A stretch of 64,000 nucleotides of DNA from Winogradskyella ludwigii. Lineage in GTDB: Bacteria; Bacteroidota; Bacteroidia; Flavobacteriales; Flavobacteriaceae. The stretch's first letter is position 1. The number at the start of each line of letters is the position of its first letter. The DNA is taken from NCBI RefSeq assembly GCF_013403985.1, contig NZ_JABFDF010000003.1:310001-374000 (forward strand). The letters are read 5' to 3'. The position numbers and the translations under genes are program-made. Below are positions 52,339 to 62,311 of the stretch, one piece after another. The notes beneath the pieces are model-generated. The model saw nothing but the letters and a program-made list of their open reading frames with translations. It made no database searches and was not told the DNA's origin.

Positions 52339-53853
52339 ATGTCGTCAGAAACCGAAACCATTCCACAAAATGCATCCGAGAAAAGTCTCTATGATTACCA
52401 GATTAAAGACCTTAATCGCATTTTTGATGTTATGCGAGACGAGTCTAACGATTTTAATCTCTTATATCAGTTACCAACAGGAGGAGGGAAAACCGTTATT
52501 TTTTCTGAAATAGTAAGACGTTACGTAGAACAGCACAATAAAAAAGTCGTTATTCTTACACACAGAATAGAACTTTGTAAACAAACCTCTAATGTATTAA
52601 CAGGCTTTAATGTTAAGAACAAGGTTATAAATAGTAAAGTGAAAACATTGCCAGATCAAGATGATTATCAATGTTTTGTTGCGATGGTAGAAACCTTAAA
52701 TAACCGCTTGTCTGATAATGATTTTGAGTTAAAAAATGTAGGTTTAGTAATTATTGATGAAGCACATTATAATTCTTTTAGAAAACTATTTAAGTTTTTT
52801 GAAAATGACTTTATTCTTGGTGTTACAGCAACTCCGTTGAGTAGTAATATTAAACTACCAATGAAAGATAATTACAATAAGCTTATTGTTGGTGATGATA
52901 TTTCTACATTAATAAAGAATGGATTTTTAGCTAAAGCAGAAGTTTCTCATTACGATGTTGGATTAACGTCCTTGAAAATTGGTATTAATGGCGATTATAC
53001 GGTAAAATCTTCTGAAGCATTATACACCAATAGTGTAATGCAATCCAAGTTGTTAATGGCCTACGAAGAATTAGCAAAAGGCAAAAAAACATTAATCTTT
53101 AATAACGGAATCTATACCTCTAAGGAAGTCTATTATACGTTTAAAAAAGCGGGCTATAATGTTCAGCATTTAGATAATACAACAACTAAGCAAGATCGTA
53201 AGGACATTTTAAAATGGTTTAAAAATACGCCTGACGCTGTATTATCTTCTGTAAGTATCTTAACCACTGGTTTTGATGAACCGTCTGTAGAAACTATAAT
53301 TTTGAATAGAGCCACACGATCTTTAACCTTGTATTTTCAAATGATTGGTCGTGGAAGTCGTATTTACAAGGATCGTAAATTATTTCAAGTTATAGATTTA
53401 GGTAATAATGAATCGCGATTTGGGCCTTGGGATCAGCCTGTAGATTGGCAACATATTTTTAAGCATCCAGACTATTATTTAGAAAATATTGTAGATGACG
53501 ATTTATTAGAGCGAGATTTTACATACAAAATGCCAGATGCTTTAAAAGTAAAATTCAAAAAGTCTTTTACTTTAAATTTTGATGTCAAGGAGGAATATAA
53601 AAAAGTGATGAATGAAGGTAAAAAATCATTCACCGTTATTGAACGCTCAATTGCGCAACACTCCCAAATGTGTATTGATAATAGTGAGGATGTTTATGAT
53701 GCGAGGGATTTAACTAAAGAACTTCAAGATGAAATTGCTTACAGAATAAAACAATACTGTTATTGTATTATGAATAGTACTCAAAATTATAAAGAGTGGC
53801 TATTTGTAGAGTATAATAGAAAGTTAAGAATTAGCTTTAATGGTAAGTTTTAA
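52339..53853 (+). CDS. Superfamily II DEAD/DEAH-box helicase
   Basis: The 504-residue protein has the SF2 core in order. Motif I is PTGGGKTVIFSEI (about 47-59), motif Ia is LTHRIELCKQT, motif II is DEAH (about 139-142, VIIDEAHYNSF) and motif III is GVTATPLSS. Motifs IV-VI include TLIFNNGIYTSKEVYYTF, VSILTTGFDEPSVE, and FQMIGRGSRIYKDR. The DEAH box and the QMIGRGSR motif VI point to a UvrB/RecG-like or type I/III restriction-type helicase core. It is not linked to any nuclease or methylase gene here. Its target is unknown. Confidence 0.9.
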   Translation: MSSETETIPQNASEKSLYDYQIKDLNRIFDVMRDESNDFNLLYQLPTGGGKTVIFSEIVRRYVEQHNKKVVILTHRIELCKQTSNVLTGFNVKNKVINSKVKTLPDQDDYQCFVAMVETLNNRLSDNDFELKNVGLVIIDEAHYNSFRKLFKFFENDFILGVTATPLSSNIKLPMKDNYNKLIVGDDISTLIKNGFLAKAEVSHYDVGLTSLKIGINGDYTVKSSEALYTNSVMQSKLLMAYEELAKGKKTLIFNNGIYTSKEVYYTFKKAGYNVQHLDNTTTKQDRKDILKWFKNTPDAVLSSVSILTTGFDEPSVETIILNRATRSLTLYFQMIGRGSRIYKDRKLFQVIDLGNNESRFGPWDQPVDWQHIFKHPDYYLENIVDDDLLERDFTYKMPDALKVKFKKSFTLNFDVKEEYKKVMNEGKKSFTVIERSIAQHSQMCIDNSEDVYDARDLTKELQDEIAYRIKQYCYCIMNSTQNYKEWLFVEYNRKLRISFNGKF

Positions 53854-53965
53854 CTTTTTATTGTAAATATTTCTCTTTATAAACGTTTATTTTGGTTGTA
53901 AGTAATAGAAAGGAATGATTTTTGTAACTTAACATATTAATAAATTAAAACCCATTTTTAAATTA

Positions 53966-54694
53966 GTGAAAGCCGTTAAACTTATCGTATTTATGTTCTG
54001 CATTTTTTGCAGCAGTATGGTTTTTGCCCAAATTAAAGATAAAGAGAATAAATCTATACGTATTCCGGCAGAACCTTCTAAGACCAAGAAAGATTCTACT
54101 TTAGTAAAAATTAAAGTCGCTCCATTACCTAAAAAGGAGAACGAGAAGTCCAATGGTAGTTCTACTGATTCTAAAGAGAAATTTGTCTTTAATGAAACAG
54201 AGAAACCATTTTCTATGACTGAAAATGATGGTTTAAAGAGTCCTGGTGAAATTTATGAGAAACGTTGGACAAAAGAAGCTGTTAAGGGCGGAATTATTAG
54301 AACCATGTCAGATCAGTTTCTAGGCGAACATCGTGTAGACACCAAATTTGTGAATATAGTTTGTAGAGACCATCAATATCCTGATGGTGATCGTGTTCAG
54401 ATTTTGGTCAATGGAACTATTGTTAAACACAGTCTGTTATTAACTGGTAGTTATAGACGTGTAGAAGTAGATTTAATTGATGGAAAAAATACTGTAGATA
54501 TTGTCGCACTAAATCAAGGCGAATCTGGACCGAACACCGCAGAATTTGTGGTTTACGATGATAAAGGTAATGTTATATCATCCAAAGAGTGGAACCTACT
54601 TACGGGAGTAAAAGCCACAATTATTTTTCAGAACGAAAAAGTTATTATCAAAGAAAAGAAGGCAGAAGTAGCAGAAGAATCTTCTAATAATTAA
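53966..54694 (+). CDS. Secreted hypothetical protein, GTG start
   Basis: The 242-residue product starts with GTG at 53966 and a signal peptide (MKAVKLIVFMFCIFCSSMVFA). A lysine/proline-rich linker (PAEPSKTKKDSTLVK, PLPKKENEKS) follows. A compact C-terminal beta-sandwich comes next (DTKFVNIVCRDHQYPDGDRVQILVNG spans its start). The HSLLLTGSYRRVEVDL and DGKNTVDIVALNQGESGPNTAEF segments resemble bacterial Ig-like/fibronectin-like sandwiches. No catalytic residues are visible. Its stop overlaps by 11 nt with the convergent pseudouridine synthase gene. Function unknown. Confidence 0.75.
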   Translation: MKAVKLIVFMFCIFCSSMVFAQIKDKENKSIRIPAEPSKTKKDSTLVKIKVAPLPKKENEKSNGSSTDSKEKFVFNETEKPFSMTENDGLKSPGEIYEKRWTKEAVKGGIIRTMSDQFLGEHRVDTKFVNIVCRDHQYPDGDRVQILVNGTIVKHSLLLTGSYRRVEVDLIDGKNTVDIVALNQGESGPNTAEFVVYDDKGNVISSKEWNLLTGVKATIIFQNEKVIIKEKKAEVAEESSNN

Positions 54695-55247
54695 TAGGGA
54701 AGACATCTGCAGGTTTCATGTCGTCTAAGTTATAATCACCAATCCTAACGCGTACTAATCTTAATGTTGGCAAACCTACTTTGGCAGTCATTTTTCGCAC
54801 TTGTCTAAATTTCCCTTCAGTTATTGTAATGGACAACCACGAGGTAATCCCATGACGTTCGTCACGTACAAAACGTTTAATAATATGAGAGGTATCAGTT
54901 AAAATTTCTGCTTGACATGGCTTTGTTTTATAAAGTTTACCTTCAACTGAAATTTCAACACCAACTTTTAACTCTTCAATAATCTCTGGTGTTATTACAC
55001 CATCTACCATAACGTGATATTCCTTTTCTATATTGGTACTCGTTATATAATTACTAAATTTACCATTTGTAGTTAATAATAATAAACCTTCAGATTTTTC
55101 ATCTAATCGGCCAACAGCCATAAGTTCTTCTGTGAAGGTGTGCAGTTCTCCTAAAAGTTTTTTCGACTTTCGTTTACTTTGGTGATTTATAAATTGGCTT
55201 AAATAGCCATAAGGTTTGTAGAGTTTATAATAGTTGTGTTCTTTCAT
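54684..55247 (-). CDS. rluE: 23S rRNA pseudouridine synthase, RluE type
   Basis: The product is 187 residues from ATG 55245-55247 (MKEHNYYKLYKPYGYLSQF). The frame extends 8 codons upstream, but that part is not conserved-looking. The catalytic aspartate is in GRLDEKSEGLLLLTTNG (Asp49). Other RsuA-family motifs are EKEYHVMVDG, RHGITSWLSITITEGKFRQVRKM and LPTLRLVRVRIG. No S4 domain is present, as in RluE/RluF-like enzymes. It probably modifies U2457 of 23S rRNA. Its end overlaps the convergent secreted-protein gene by 11 nt. The DUF1853 gene stop lies 2 nt upstream of its start. Confidence 0.88.
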   Translation of the reverse strand: MKEHNYYKLYKPYGYLSQFINHQSKRKSKKLLGELHTFTEELMAVGRLDEKSEGLLLLTTNGKFSNYITSTNIEKEYHVMVDGVITPEIIEELKVGVEISVEGKLYKTKPCQAEILTDTSHIIKRFVRDERHGITSWLSITITEGKFRQVRKMTAKVGLPTLRLVRVRIGDYNLDDMKPADVFPINY

Positions 55248-55249
55248 AA

Positions 55250-56059
55250 TTACCAAAAGGTGATAAAACATTTTACAAGTTTGGTGTCGTTATATTTTAT
55301 CCAAACCAAAGGTGAACGTTGAGATTTAATATCTTCCTCTATCATTATTTTAGCAGTGTTATAATCTTCCCAAGAAATATTATTGTGAGGCTTAACAAGC
55401 CAATCTAATTTATGGGGAATGTAAAATTTTAGTGCTTTAAATTCAGAAATGGCTTTAAATGACATATAGAAACCGCTGATGCAATTTTCATTTATCAATT
55501 CACTATTAATTTTAGTTTTGGGATAAGGCAAAAATAATTGTGCTTTAAAACAGAGTTTTTGTGAAACGTCTGTAGAATCTATATTCAATTGAGAAAGTTG
55601 AAGCTTAGTTTCGTTTTTATAAAATAAAGGAAATTGTTTAGACTTTAGTTTATCTAATTTGTAACACAGAGAATCTTTTCTATTAGGTCCAATCCAATAG
55701 GCGAGGGGATCTTGGTAGTTTTCTAAAGTATCGTACAAATAGAATTTATAAACAACTTCAAGATGAACAGGCTTATGTTTTAAATAATAAAGTGCATCTA
55801 ATTCTCCTACAGTCTGTTTTCCATTTTGAATTTGTAAATTTTCTATAATCCAATGAACAGAGGATTTCTGTTTAAGTTGATAATACACAAATTCTTCTAC
55901 TAACTTACCTAAACGATGATTTTTAAACTCAATATTTGAATTTAAAGGTTCAAATTCAGAACTCAGATTAATTTGTTCAATTTGAGGTAAACTACTAGTT
56001 TTAAATAGTGAAGGTGTTTCCAAGTAACCTTTATAACGTAATAAAGTGCTTTTATCCAT
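55250..56059 (-). CDS. DUF1853 family protein
   Basis: The 269-residue product has the DUF1853 features: FKNHRLGKLVEEFVYYQLK, GELDALYYLKHKPVHLEVVYKFYLYD and YWIGPNRKDSLCYKLDKLKSKQFPL. Acidic residues in GELDAL and HLEVVYKF recall a PD-(D/E)xK nuclease-like fold, which I infer from the pattern only. It lies 2 nt upstream of the RluE gene on the same strand, so the two form an operon. Function unknown. Confidence 0.85.
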   Translation of the reverse strand: MDKSTLLRYKGYLETPSLFKTSSLPQIEQINLSSEFEPLNSNIEFKNHRLGKLVEEFVYYQLKQKSSVHWIIENLQIQNGKQTVGELDALYYLKHKPVHLEVVYKFYLYDTLENYQDPLAYWIGPNRKDSLCYKLDKLKSKQFPLFYKNETKLQLSQLNIDSTDVSQKLCFKAQLFLPYPKTKINSELINENCISGFYMSFKAISEFKALKFYIPHKLDWLVKPHNNISWEDYNTAKIMIEEDIKSQRSPLVWIKYNDTKLVKCFITFW

Positions 56060-56088
56060 AGCTCAATAAAAATATACATATTCTTAGA

Positions 56089-56096
56089 CAAAGTTA
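56089..56096 (-). promoter_or_regulatory. Candidate -7 promoter element for the DUF1853-rluE operon
   Basis: The minus-strand sequence TAACTTTG fits TAnnTTTG, 29 nt before the start at 56059. A CAAA on the plus strand at 56105-56108 is too close to be its -33 box. Confidence 0.4.
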
Positions 56097-56176
56097 TCCT
56101 TATACAAACATTTATTAATTGCTTGTTTTTACAACCTAATTTGTTTTTTTATACCTGCTCCATTTGTATTAAAATA

Positions 56177-56211
56177 GAAAACGCAAAACCGTAACTAGGT
56201 TTTGCGCTTTC
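56177..56211 (-). terminator. Terminator of the giant sugar dehydrogenase/cytochrome gene
   Basis: CGCAAAACC pairs exactly with GGTTTTGCG around a 7-nt loop (56182-56206), extended by GAAA/TTTC with a bulge. It lies about 25 nt after the stop at 56234. Confidence 0.8.
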
Positions 56212-56233
56212 TTACAAAAATAGGGTACTGTAA

Positions 56234-59200
56234 TTATTTAATAATTAATTTTTGAATGCGTTTGTTTTCATAAACGGTTTCTAATTCTACGATGTAAATT
56301 CCGGTATTTAGATGACTCACATTAATAATTTGTTTTATAGAATTAAAATCTAAATTTTTAGTTAGAATAACACGGCCATGAAGATCATACAGTTTGAATG
56401 CTGTTTGCTTTTCTAGTTGACCTGTTATTTCAATAGTTTGCTGTAAATGATTAGATAAAATACGTAAAGTATCTAAAGATGAATTATTTATATTAAGTAT
56501 ATTATCTTGAAACCTAAGATAAAAACGACCAACACCAGATAGATTGTTATCTGCAGTAAATGTATAATTATTGGTAGTCAGTAATGTGTACGTATTATTT
56601 AAAGTATCCTCCAAATAAACATCTATAGTATTATGCAAATCAGATTCTAGAATACTAATGGTTAATTCTTGACCTTGATTTGCATGAATTCCTAAAGCTA
56701 AGTTTGTATCTGTCATTGCTATTTCACTCAGTGCTTGAATCATAATTGGAACACCTAAATTATCTTCGACTAAATGTGAATACATAGAAAATTCTGGTGG
56801 ATTTCCTGTGTAAAGTGCAGCATCGTAACCAGGATCTAAACCTGCTGTTGCGTTATTATTAAAATAGACATCTGTATAGAATTCTGAATCTACGGCTTGT
56901 GCTTTCAGTTTTATATGACCAGATTGCGTAGAAGATTCTCGCCCTAATATAAAATCGTCAGAAGAACCACCTGTTCTCATTTGAGGTGTGAATGTTATAG
57001 ATCCTCCGCCAGATTTACTTTTTACGAAGAAACCTTGACCTGGCGCAATTAATTCTCCTGCGGTTAAGTTATTTAATACGGTCCAACCATTAGAACTGTC
57101 TCCGTCAAAACCATAAATAGCTTGGTAAACACCACCATTTAATTGCGTTTTATTAAGTGCAAAAAAAGTGTCAAAATCTATATATGAAGTATATGGATTA
57201 CCGATTAAATTCCATCCATCAAAATTAGAACCTGATGTCGTAATAGTTTTTGCTACTGCATTCGTTTCCATTTCACCAAAGAATGTAAATGTTGTGCCTT
57301 GTGAAAGATCTTCTGCACTTTCTCTAGCCGTTCTAAAGCCAATACCAGATTCTATGTCTGTAGCTGCATTTAAATCTGTAGAATATATAAGATAGGCACC
57401 AGACGTTTCATCAAAAGGTCCAAATAATTTTTGAAGCGTATTATTTGGGTTTTCATAAATATTAGGATTATCTAATGCAAAAGCACCAAAAGATTGGCCT
57501 TTAACAGGAGCAGATACTAAATCGTTTCCTGTAGAACCGCTTTGTTGAGCATTGACGTGTCTCTTATAACTGATGTTTCCTGTACTCGTTCCTTCAACAA
57601 TTAAACTCGAGTACTTATTAGAAACTGAATTTAAGATAACGTCTCCTAAAACCGTTAGATTTCCGGTTACAGTTAAACTACCACCTTCTAATATTTCTAA
57701 AGTTCCAATTGCTGGGACTGTATAATCTGAATTTATAATTAGAGTTTCGTCTACACCTACAAGAAGATCTGTACAATTCTCTGGAGCAGTAAATACGGTT
57801 TGAGTACTTAAATAGAGTGTTTTATATCCATCACTAAACTCGGCTTCAACTTCAACATCTAATCCGTCAGATATTAAGCCTGTTAAGTTAATTGTTTGAG
57901 GACTTGTTGTTATTGGAAAGCTCTGACCATTAACAACTAAACTACCTGTTTCAGGAGGATTAATATAGGTTACAATTAAATCTTGAGCGTAGGTGTTATC
58001 ATTAGTATCACAAGCGGATTGTTGCAGTCCAGCTAATACATTCACTATTTTAGTTGGGTTGTCATTAGGAATAAATTGCACTAAAGTCGCTTTTGTAGGT
58101 TGTGTATTGGTTTCATCTGGCTTATTTCTTGTTTTTCCACCTCGAGCTCTTAAATGTATACTTTTAACATCATGAATAGCATCACTATACAACACTACTT
58201 TTACGGCTTCTGCATAAATTGGAACTTGACTAGATCCTCCCCATTCATAAATACCATCATTTATCCAACCACCAATACCGCTGTCTAAAGTAATCCAATT
58301 TCCTTCTCTAAGATAGCTAACACGCCAGTTCGTATATTGTTGTGGTTGTCCATCGTAAGAACCACCAATAGTAATATAATTAACGAATTTAGGACTTGGC
58401 CAATCTACACTCCAAAAGAAACCATTGGTTTCTGTTAATAAACCTGAGTTGTATTGGTAAGGCACACCATATTCTGCATAATTAGTATACACTTTATAAT
58501 CTCCGATTAAGGGATCATAAACAATATCTAATGGAGTTCCTCTACCAGATTGCCCATTAGGTCCAACAGATCCATCAAGCTCTGCAGAAGGTAAAAGAGC
58601 CAAATTACTTAAGGGATTTGGGTTGTTTGTTATATCTGTTGTATTGGTATCTAATTGATTAATCCAATCTTCTATGAGATCTACAGCAGGTTGGTCTATA
58701 GTCAATTTAGCCAAAGGAGGCATCATGATAGTTTGATCTACACTGTTCATTTTATGATATAATATAGACTTAGAAGCATCACCTGGAAATATTATTTTTT
58801 CGTTAGGATCAATACCTAGAGGATTTAAAATACCTGCATTTAATAATTGAGTAGCTTCTAAACTATTGAATACTCGTAAATCAAAATTAGTTCTGTTGTT
58901 ATTATCAAGTCTGTGACAATAAGCACAATTTAAGTCTAGATATGATCTTGCACGTTCATCTAAAGTAGCCGCAGGATCACTCATAGGTTTATTGGCGACT
59001 AAATTTGGTGTGTCAGTATCAGAAATAGATTGATTAAGAATATTTAAATGGCTTAAAGTAACTAATTGGTTTGCTACTTGACCATTTATAGCATCGTGAG
59101 TAGCGTAGTCGTAATCTGTATTTAAATACCTGGTTTTTAAACCTAAAACACCTTTGTTTGCATCATTATGACACGTTGTACATTCTGAATGAGAAGGGAA

Positions 59201-61096
59201 ATGCCATGTTTGAGTCCGTGTTCCTCCTGAATTGTTAGTCGAAATACTAACCGATTCATTTAAGCTCGTGGTTTGCAAAACCGCATCTGTTTGTGCATCA
59301 TTCCAATTATAAGTTAAGAAATACCAACCTCCATTTTGATCTGCAATAGAAAAACGTGTTTCAATTTTCTTAGTTATGGAAGGATCGTTATCATCGATTT
59401 GTAAATCGAATTGTTTTATAATTACAGTTCCAGGAGGAAATTCCCAATCTCCATATTCAGAATATTGTATTTGTTCATTTGTACCACTATGAACGCCGTC
59501 TGTATTTGGTACAGCAATCCAACGTTTTTTTAAAGCACCATCTGACCAAAACGATTCGTATAATTCGTAAGGTACAATGCCATCAATAACATCTAAAGTT
59601 GATAAATTAGAAAAAACCTGAGTATCAGATAATAATTGAGGCATATTATTAAAATCGTCATCAATACTCTCAATAATTTTGTATATATGCTGATTTGAAC
59701 CATAAGATAGGAGGTAAAGTTCACCATCATTGTCTTCTCCAAATGAAATTACATTACTTAAGGTTGCAACTTGTTCATAAGCTCCAGAGTTTATATTTAC
59801 AGAAAAAATTTCATCACCACCACCATAATCTGCACACAAATATTTTCCGTAAAGTTCAGGTATAGCTGAACCGCGATAAACAAATCCACCAGCAAGCGCA
59901 TTAGCATCTGCACGAGCAAAAGCTGTTAAAGGTTCTTCGTGTGGCATATTATTTAATAACGAAGCACAGTTAGTTCCACGAGAATTAAATCCTTCGTATT
60001 GTGGCCAACCATAATTAGATCCTTTTTTTAAGATATTAACTTCTTCATGTGTGTTTAAACCAACGTCTCCAATATAAAAATCACCTGTTGCTTTATCTTT
60101 GGTCATTCTAAAGGGATTTCTCAATCCTATACTATAATATTCTTCGTAAGTTGCTCCCGTTGGACTTAAAAACGGATTGTCATTAGGTATCCAATATTCT
60201 ACACCAGAAATCTCACCAGGGAAACCGACACCAGGATTTTGTTTTTTTCTAATTGGAGCATGACTTTTTGTTGGGTCTTTATCTACATCTAATCGAAGAG
60301 CTCCACCAGAAAGATTATCTGTAATATTTTGAGCGCGTCTCCATGACGCTTGATCTCCAATAGTTAGGTATAAAAAACCATCATTTCCAAAATCCATTCC
60401 ACCTCCATAATGCGTTGTTCCATACATTCTAATTTTTAGAATATTTGTACTAGTCAATGGATCAATAGTCATGTTTATCGGATCGATTTCATAGCGTTCT
60501 AGAACTAAATAATTACCTTGATATTCGTTTCTGTCTTCACTCCATGAACAACCTTGACCTGTATGTGATCCTACAGGTGGTCTATTTAATCCCTCACCGT
60601 TTTTAGTCGTATAATAAACATACATGTAGTTTTTAGGATTTACAGCAGCATCAAAATCGGGATGTAATGTTAACCCTAGAAATCCACCATCATGAACAAT
60701 TCCTACCTGGCCAGTAAGATCTAGTAATAAGTTTTTGGTTACAGTAGTTTCATCATCATCAAACCAATAAATTTCACCATCGAGCTGACCAAGAATAATT
60801 TTATCTTGTTGCGGCACCATTCTAAAAGTAATAGGTGAGAAAAATGTTAAATTAGGATAAGCAATCCTATGAGAAATGGCAAATTCAATATTGCCTTCAA
60901 CTGGAAAAACAGAATTTGCATATGGACCAATTGTACCTGGTGAGGTTAAACCAGAACCCGTAAAGTAGGGTAGTGCTCCAAATAATAAGAAGGAAGCTAA
61001 AATTATAAATGTCGTTCTAAACTGAAACGATTTGGATGTAATCAATTGAGAAATATTCCCAATAGAATTCTTGTTAAATATAATTTTCATTTTCAA
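56234..61096 (-). CDS. Giant T9SS cargo: sugar dehydrogenase, SO2930-type diheme cytochrome, discoidin-like domain
   Basis: The 1620-residue protein has a hydrophobic signal segment (FRTTFIILASFLLFGALPYF). A soluble glucose/sorbosone dehydrogenase-like beta-propeller comes next (about 70-470: GQLDGEIYWFDD, DGGFLGLTLHPDF, GNDGFLYLTIGD, YSIGLRNPFRM). Then an SO2930-like cytochrome region has two heme-c motifs, CTTCH (about 640) and CAYCH (about 724), with a later MMPPLAKLT as possible axial-ligand area. A discoidin-like beta-sandwich follows (about 850-990: NWRVSYLREGNWITLDSG). A long linker typical of flavobacterial cargo (about 1130-1480) leads to a type A sorting tail (YDLHGRVILTKNL, GIYIVELETVYENKRI). 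It should oxidise a sugar or alcohol at the cell surface. PQQ use is assumed. Confidence 0.88.
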   Translation of the reverse strand: MKMKIIFNKNSIGNISQLITSKSFQFRTTFIILASFLLFGALPYFTGSGLTSPGTIGPYANSVFPVEGNIEFAISHRIAYPNLTFFSPITFRMVPQQDKIILGQLDGEIYWFDDDETTVTKNLLLDLTGQVGIVHDGGFLGLTLHPDFDAAVNPKNYMYVYYTTKNGEGLNRPPVGSHTGQGCSWSEDRNEYQGNYLVLERYEIDPINMTIDPLTSTNILKIRMYGTTHYGGGMDFGNDGFLYLTIGDQASWRRAQNITDNLSGGALRLDVDKDPTKSHAPIRKKQNPGVGFPGEISGVEYWIPNDNPFLSPTGATYEEYYSIGLRNPFRMTKDKATGDFYIGDVGLNTHEEVNILKKGSNYGWPQYEGFNSRGTNCASLLNNMPHEEPLTAFARADANALAGGFVYRGSAIPELYGKYLCADYGGGDEIFSVNINSGAYEQVATLSNVISFGEDNDGELYLLSYGSNQHIYKIIESIDDDFNNMPQLLSDTQVFSNLSTLDVIDGIVPYELYESFWSDGALKKRWIAVPNTDGVHSGTNEQIQYSEYGDWEFPPGTVIIKQFDLQIDDNDPSITKKIETRFSIADQNGGWYFLTYNWNDAQTDAVLQTTSLNESVSISTNNSGGTRTQTWHFPSHSECTTCHNDANKGVLGLKTRYLNTDYDYATHDAINGQVANQLVTLSHLNILNQSISDTDTPNLVANKPMSDPAATLDERARSYLDLNCAYCHRLDNNNRTNFDLRVFNSLEATQLLNAGILNPLGIDPNEKIIFPGDASKSILYHKMNSVDQTIMMPPLAKLTIDQPAVDLIEDWINQLDTNTTDITNNPNPLSNLALLPSAELDGSVGPNGQSGRGTPLDIVYDPLIGDYKVYTNYAEYGVPYQYNSGLLTETNGFFWSVDWPSPKFVNYITIGGSYDGQPQQYTNWRVSYLREGNWITLDSGIGGWINDGIYEWGGSSQVPIYAEAVKVVLYSDAIHDVKSIHLRARGGKTRNKPDETNTQPTKATLVQFIPNDNPTKIVNVLAGLQQSACDTNDNTYAQDLIVTYINPPETGSLVVNGQSFPITTSPQTINLTGLISDGLDVEVEAEFSDGYKTLYLSTQTVFTAPENCTDLLVGVDETLIINSDYTVPAIGTLEILEGGSLTVTGNLTVLGDVILNSVSNKYSSLIVEGTSTGNISYKRHVNAQQSGSTGNDLVSAPVKGQSFGAFALDNPNIYENPNNTLQKLFGPFDETSGAYLIYSTDLNAATDIESGIGFRTARESAEDLSQGTTFTFFGEMETNAVAKTITTSGSNFDGWNLIGNPYTSYIDFDTFFALNKTQLNGGVYQAIYGFDGDSSNGWTVLNNLTAGELIAPGQGFFVKSKSGGGSITFTPQMRTGGSSDDFILGRESSTQSGHIKLKAQAVDSEFYTDVYFNNNATAGLDPGYDAALYTGNPPEFSMYSHLVEDNLGVPIMIQALSEIAMTDTNLALGIHANQGQELTISILESDLHNTIDVYLEDTLNNTYTLLTTNNYTFTADNNLSGVGRFYLRFQDNILNINNSSLDTLRILSNHLQQTIEITGQLEKQTAFKLYDLHGRVILTKNLDFNSIKQIINVSHLNTGIYIVELETVYENKRIQKLIIK

Positions 61097-61299
61097 AGTG
61101 TATGATTAATAGCACGTTGAAAATACTAAAATATTGATGATCGCGTCAAATAGTTCGTTGTAAAGAGATTAAAACCGTTTAAGACTAAGTATTAGGTTAT
61201 GAGAGTATTAGGCTTGTTAATTTAAAATTAGGATTGATAAATGTTATATTTGAAGTTACTGTTTTATAATTGGTAATAAACACTTCAATTTATAAATAA
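61097..61299 (-). other. Spacer between the giant cargo and PorP/SprF genes
   Basis: This stretch of about 200 nt is AT-rich. I see no gene, hairpin or exact promoter box in it. Confidence 0.4.
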
Positions 61300-62283
61300 T
61301 TATCTATAATAACTTTGACTCGTACCTTTAGTACATGCACAATTACTAGCGCTTTGTAGAAGATCTAATCCAATGGTTACCATATGTGTTCCTGAATTAT
61401 AACCAGATAAATCATTCATCGTTATTTGGTATGAATAAGCAAAAAAGAACTTATTAAACGTAATACCAGCCATTGGTCCTAAATTTAATGGCTTCATAAA
61501 TTGATCGTTAAGAAAACGGTAAGATCCACCAACAAAATAATAATCTCCTCTTCTGTTAAATTTTCGGTATTTAAAATTAACATCTGTACTAGAACGTTGG
61601 TCACTAGCAAACATTTGATAAAATACAGAAGGTTCAAACTCTACATCTTTCTTGTTTTTATTCTTAATAACAACTCCTGTATATATTTGATAGTTTAAAA
61701 GTTGACTTGGTTCAATAGCCGTATAAGAATCAATATCTTTTCCTAATATGTTATTGGCATTAAAACTTAAATAAAAGGCTTTCCATCTGTATAATAATCC
61801 TGCATCAAAATTATTGTTAGATTGAGATTTATCATCTGTAATATATGGATCAATAATTGGCGTGTCATATGTAGTATTAAAATCTTCTATGCCAATTCTA
61901 AAGCTATTAATATTGTAAGACAAACCAAAAGATAAAAATTGCTTAGACTTATAATCTAAAGTTATATGATGCGCAAAAGAGAACTTTACACCTTTTTGAT
62001 ACGTGTTTCCGTTTTTATCGTTGTAAGCTGTAACGCCTATACCAGAACGATTAGACATTCTAAAATCTACATATAGGGATTGGTTATCTGGTGCATCTTT
62101 TATGCCAACCCACTGTGTTAATCCGTTAGCTCTAATTTTTAAATTATCTCCAATTCCGGCGTAGGTAGGAGAAATTACAAAGTCGTTATCTGCCAAGTAT
62201 TGTGTAAATACTGGAAGATTTAATTCTTGGCCGTAGCTTTGAGCGAAGACCAGAAATAGAATATATAGGGAAATTTTTTTCAT
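61300..62283 (-). CDS. PorP/SprF-family T9SS membrane protein
   Basis: The 327-residue product has a signal peptide (MKKISLYILFLVFAQSYGQ) and the PorP/SprF opening LPVFTQYLADNDFVISPTYAGI, followed by amphipathic barrel strands (VKFSFAHHITLDYKS, FAYSYQITMNDLSGYNSGTHMVTIGLDL). These proteins form outer-membrane barrels that hold type B cargo on the surface, as SprF does for SprB. It starts 28 nt downstream of the type B adhesin gene on the same strand, so the pair is one transcript. The C-terminus has extra cysteines (NCACTKG). Confidence 0.93.
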   Translation of the reverse strand: MKKISLYILFLVFAQSYGQELNLPVFTQYLADNDFVISPTYAGIGDNLKIRANGLTQWVGIKDAPDNQSLYVDFRMSNRSGIGVTAYNDKNGNTYQKGVKFSFAHHITLDYKSKQFLSFGLSYNINSFRIGIEDFNTTYDTPIIDPYITDDKSQSNNNFDAGLLYRWKAFYLSFNANNILGKDIDSYTAIEPSQLLNYQIYTGVVIKNKNKKDVEFEPSVFYQMFASDQRSSTDVNFKYRKFNRRGDYYFVGGSYRFLNDQFMKPLNLGPMAGITFNKFFFAYSYQITMNDLSGYNSGTHMVTIGLDLLQSASNCACTKGTSQSYYR

Positions 62284-62311
62284 AATTTTATCTTTCTAGG
62301 ATTCTCTGCGT

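Noticed and set aside
52339-53853. The helicase as part of a defence island
   Set aside because: The flanking genes (ExbD, a secreted hypothetical, RluE) are housekeeping or unrelated, and no nuclease, methylase or toxin gene is adjacent.
57168-57395. A 75-codon plus-strand frame inside the giant cargo gene
   Set aside because: It is a shadow of the longer well-supported minus-strand gene.
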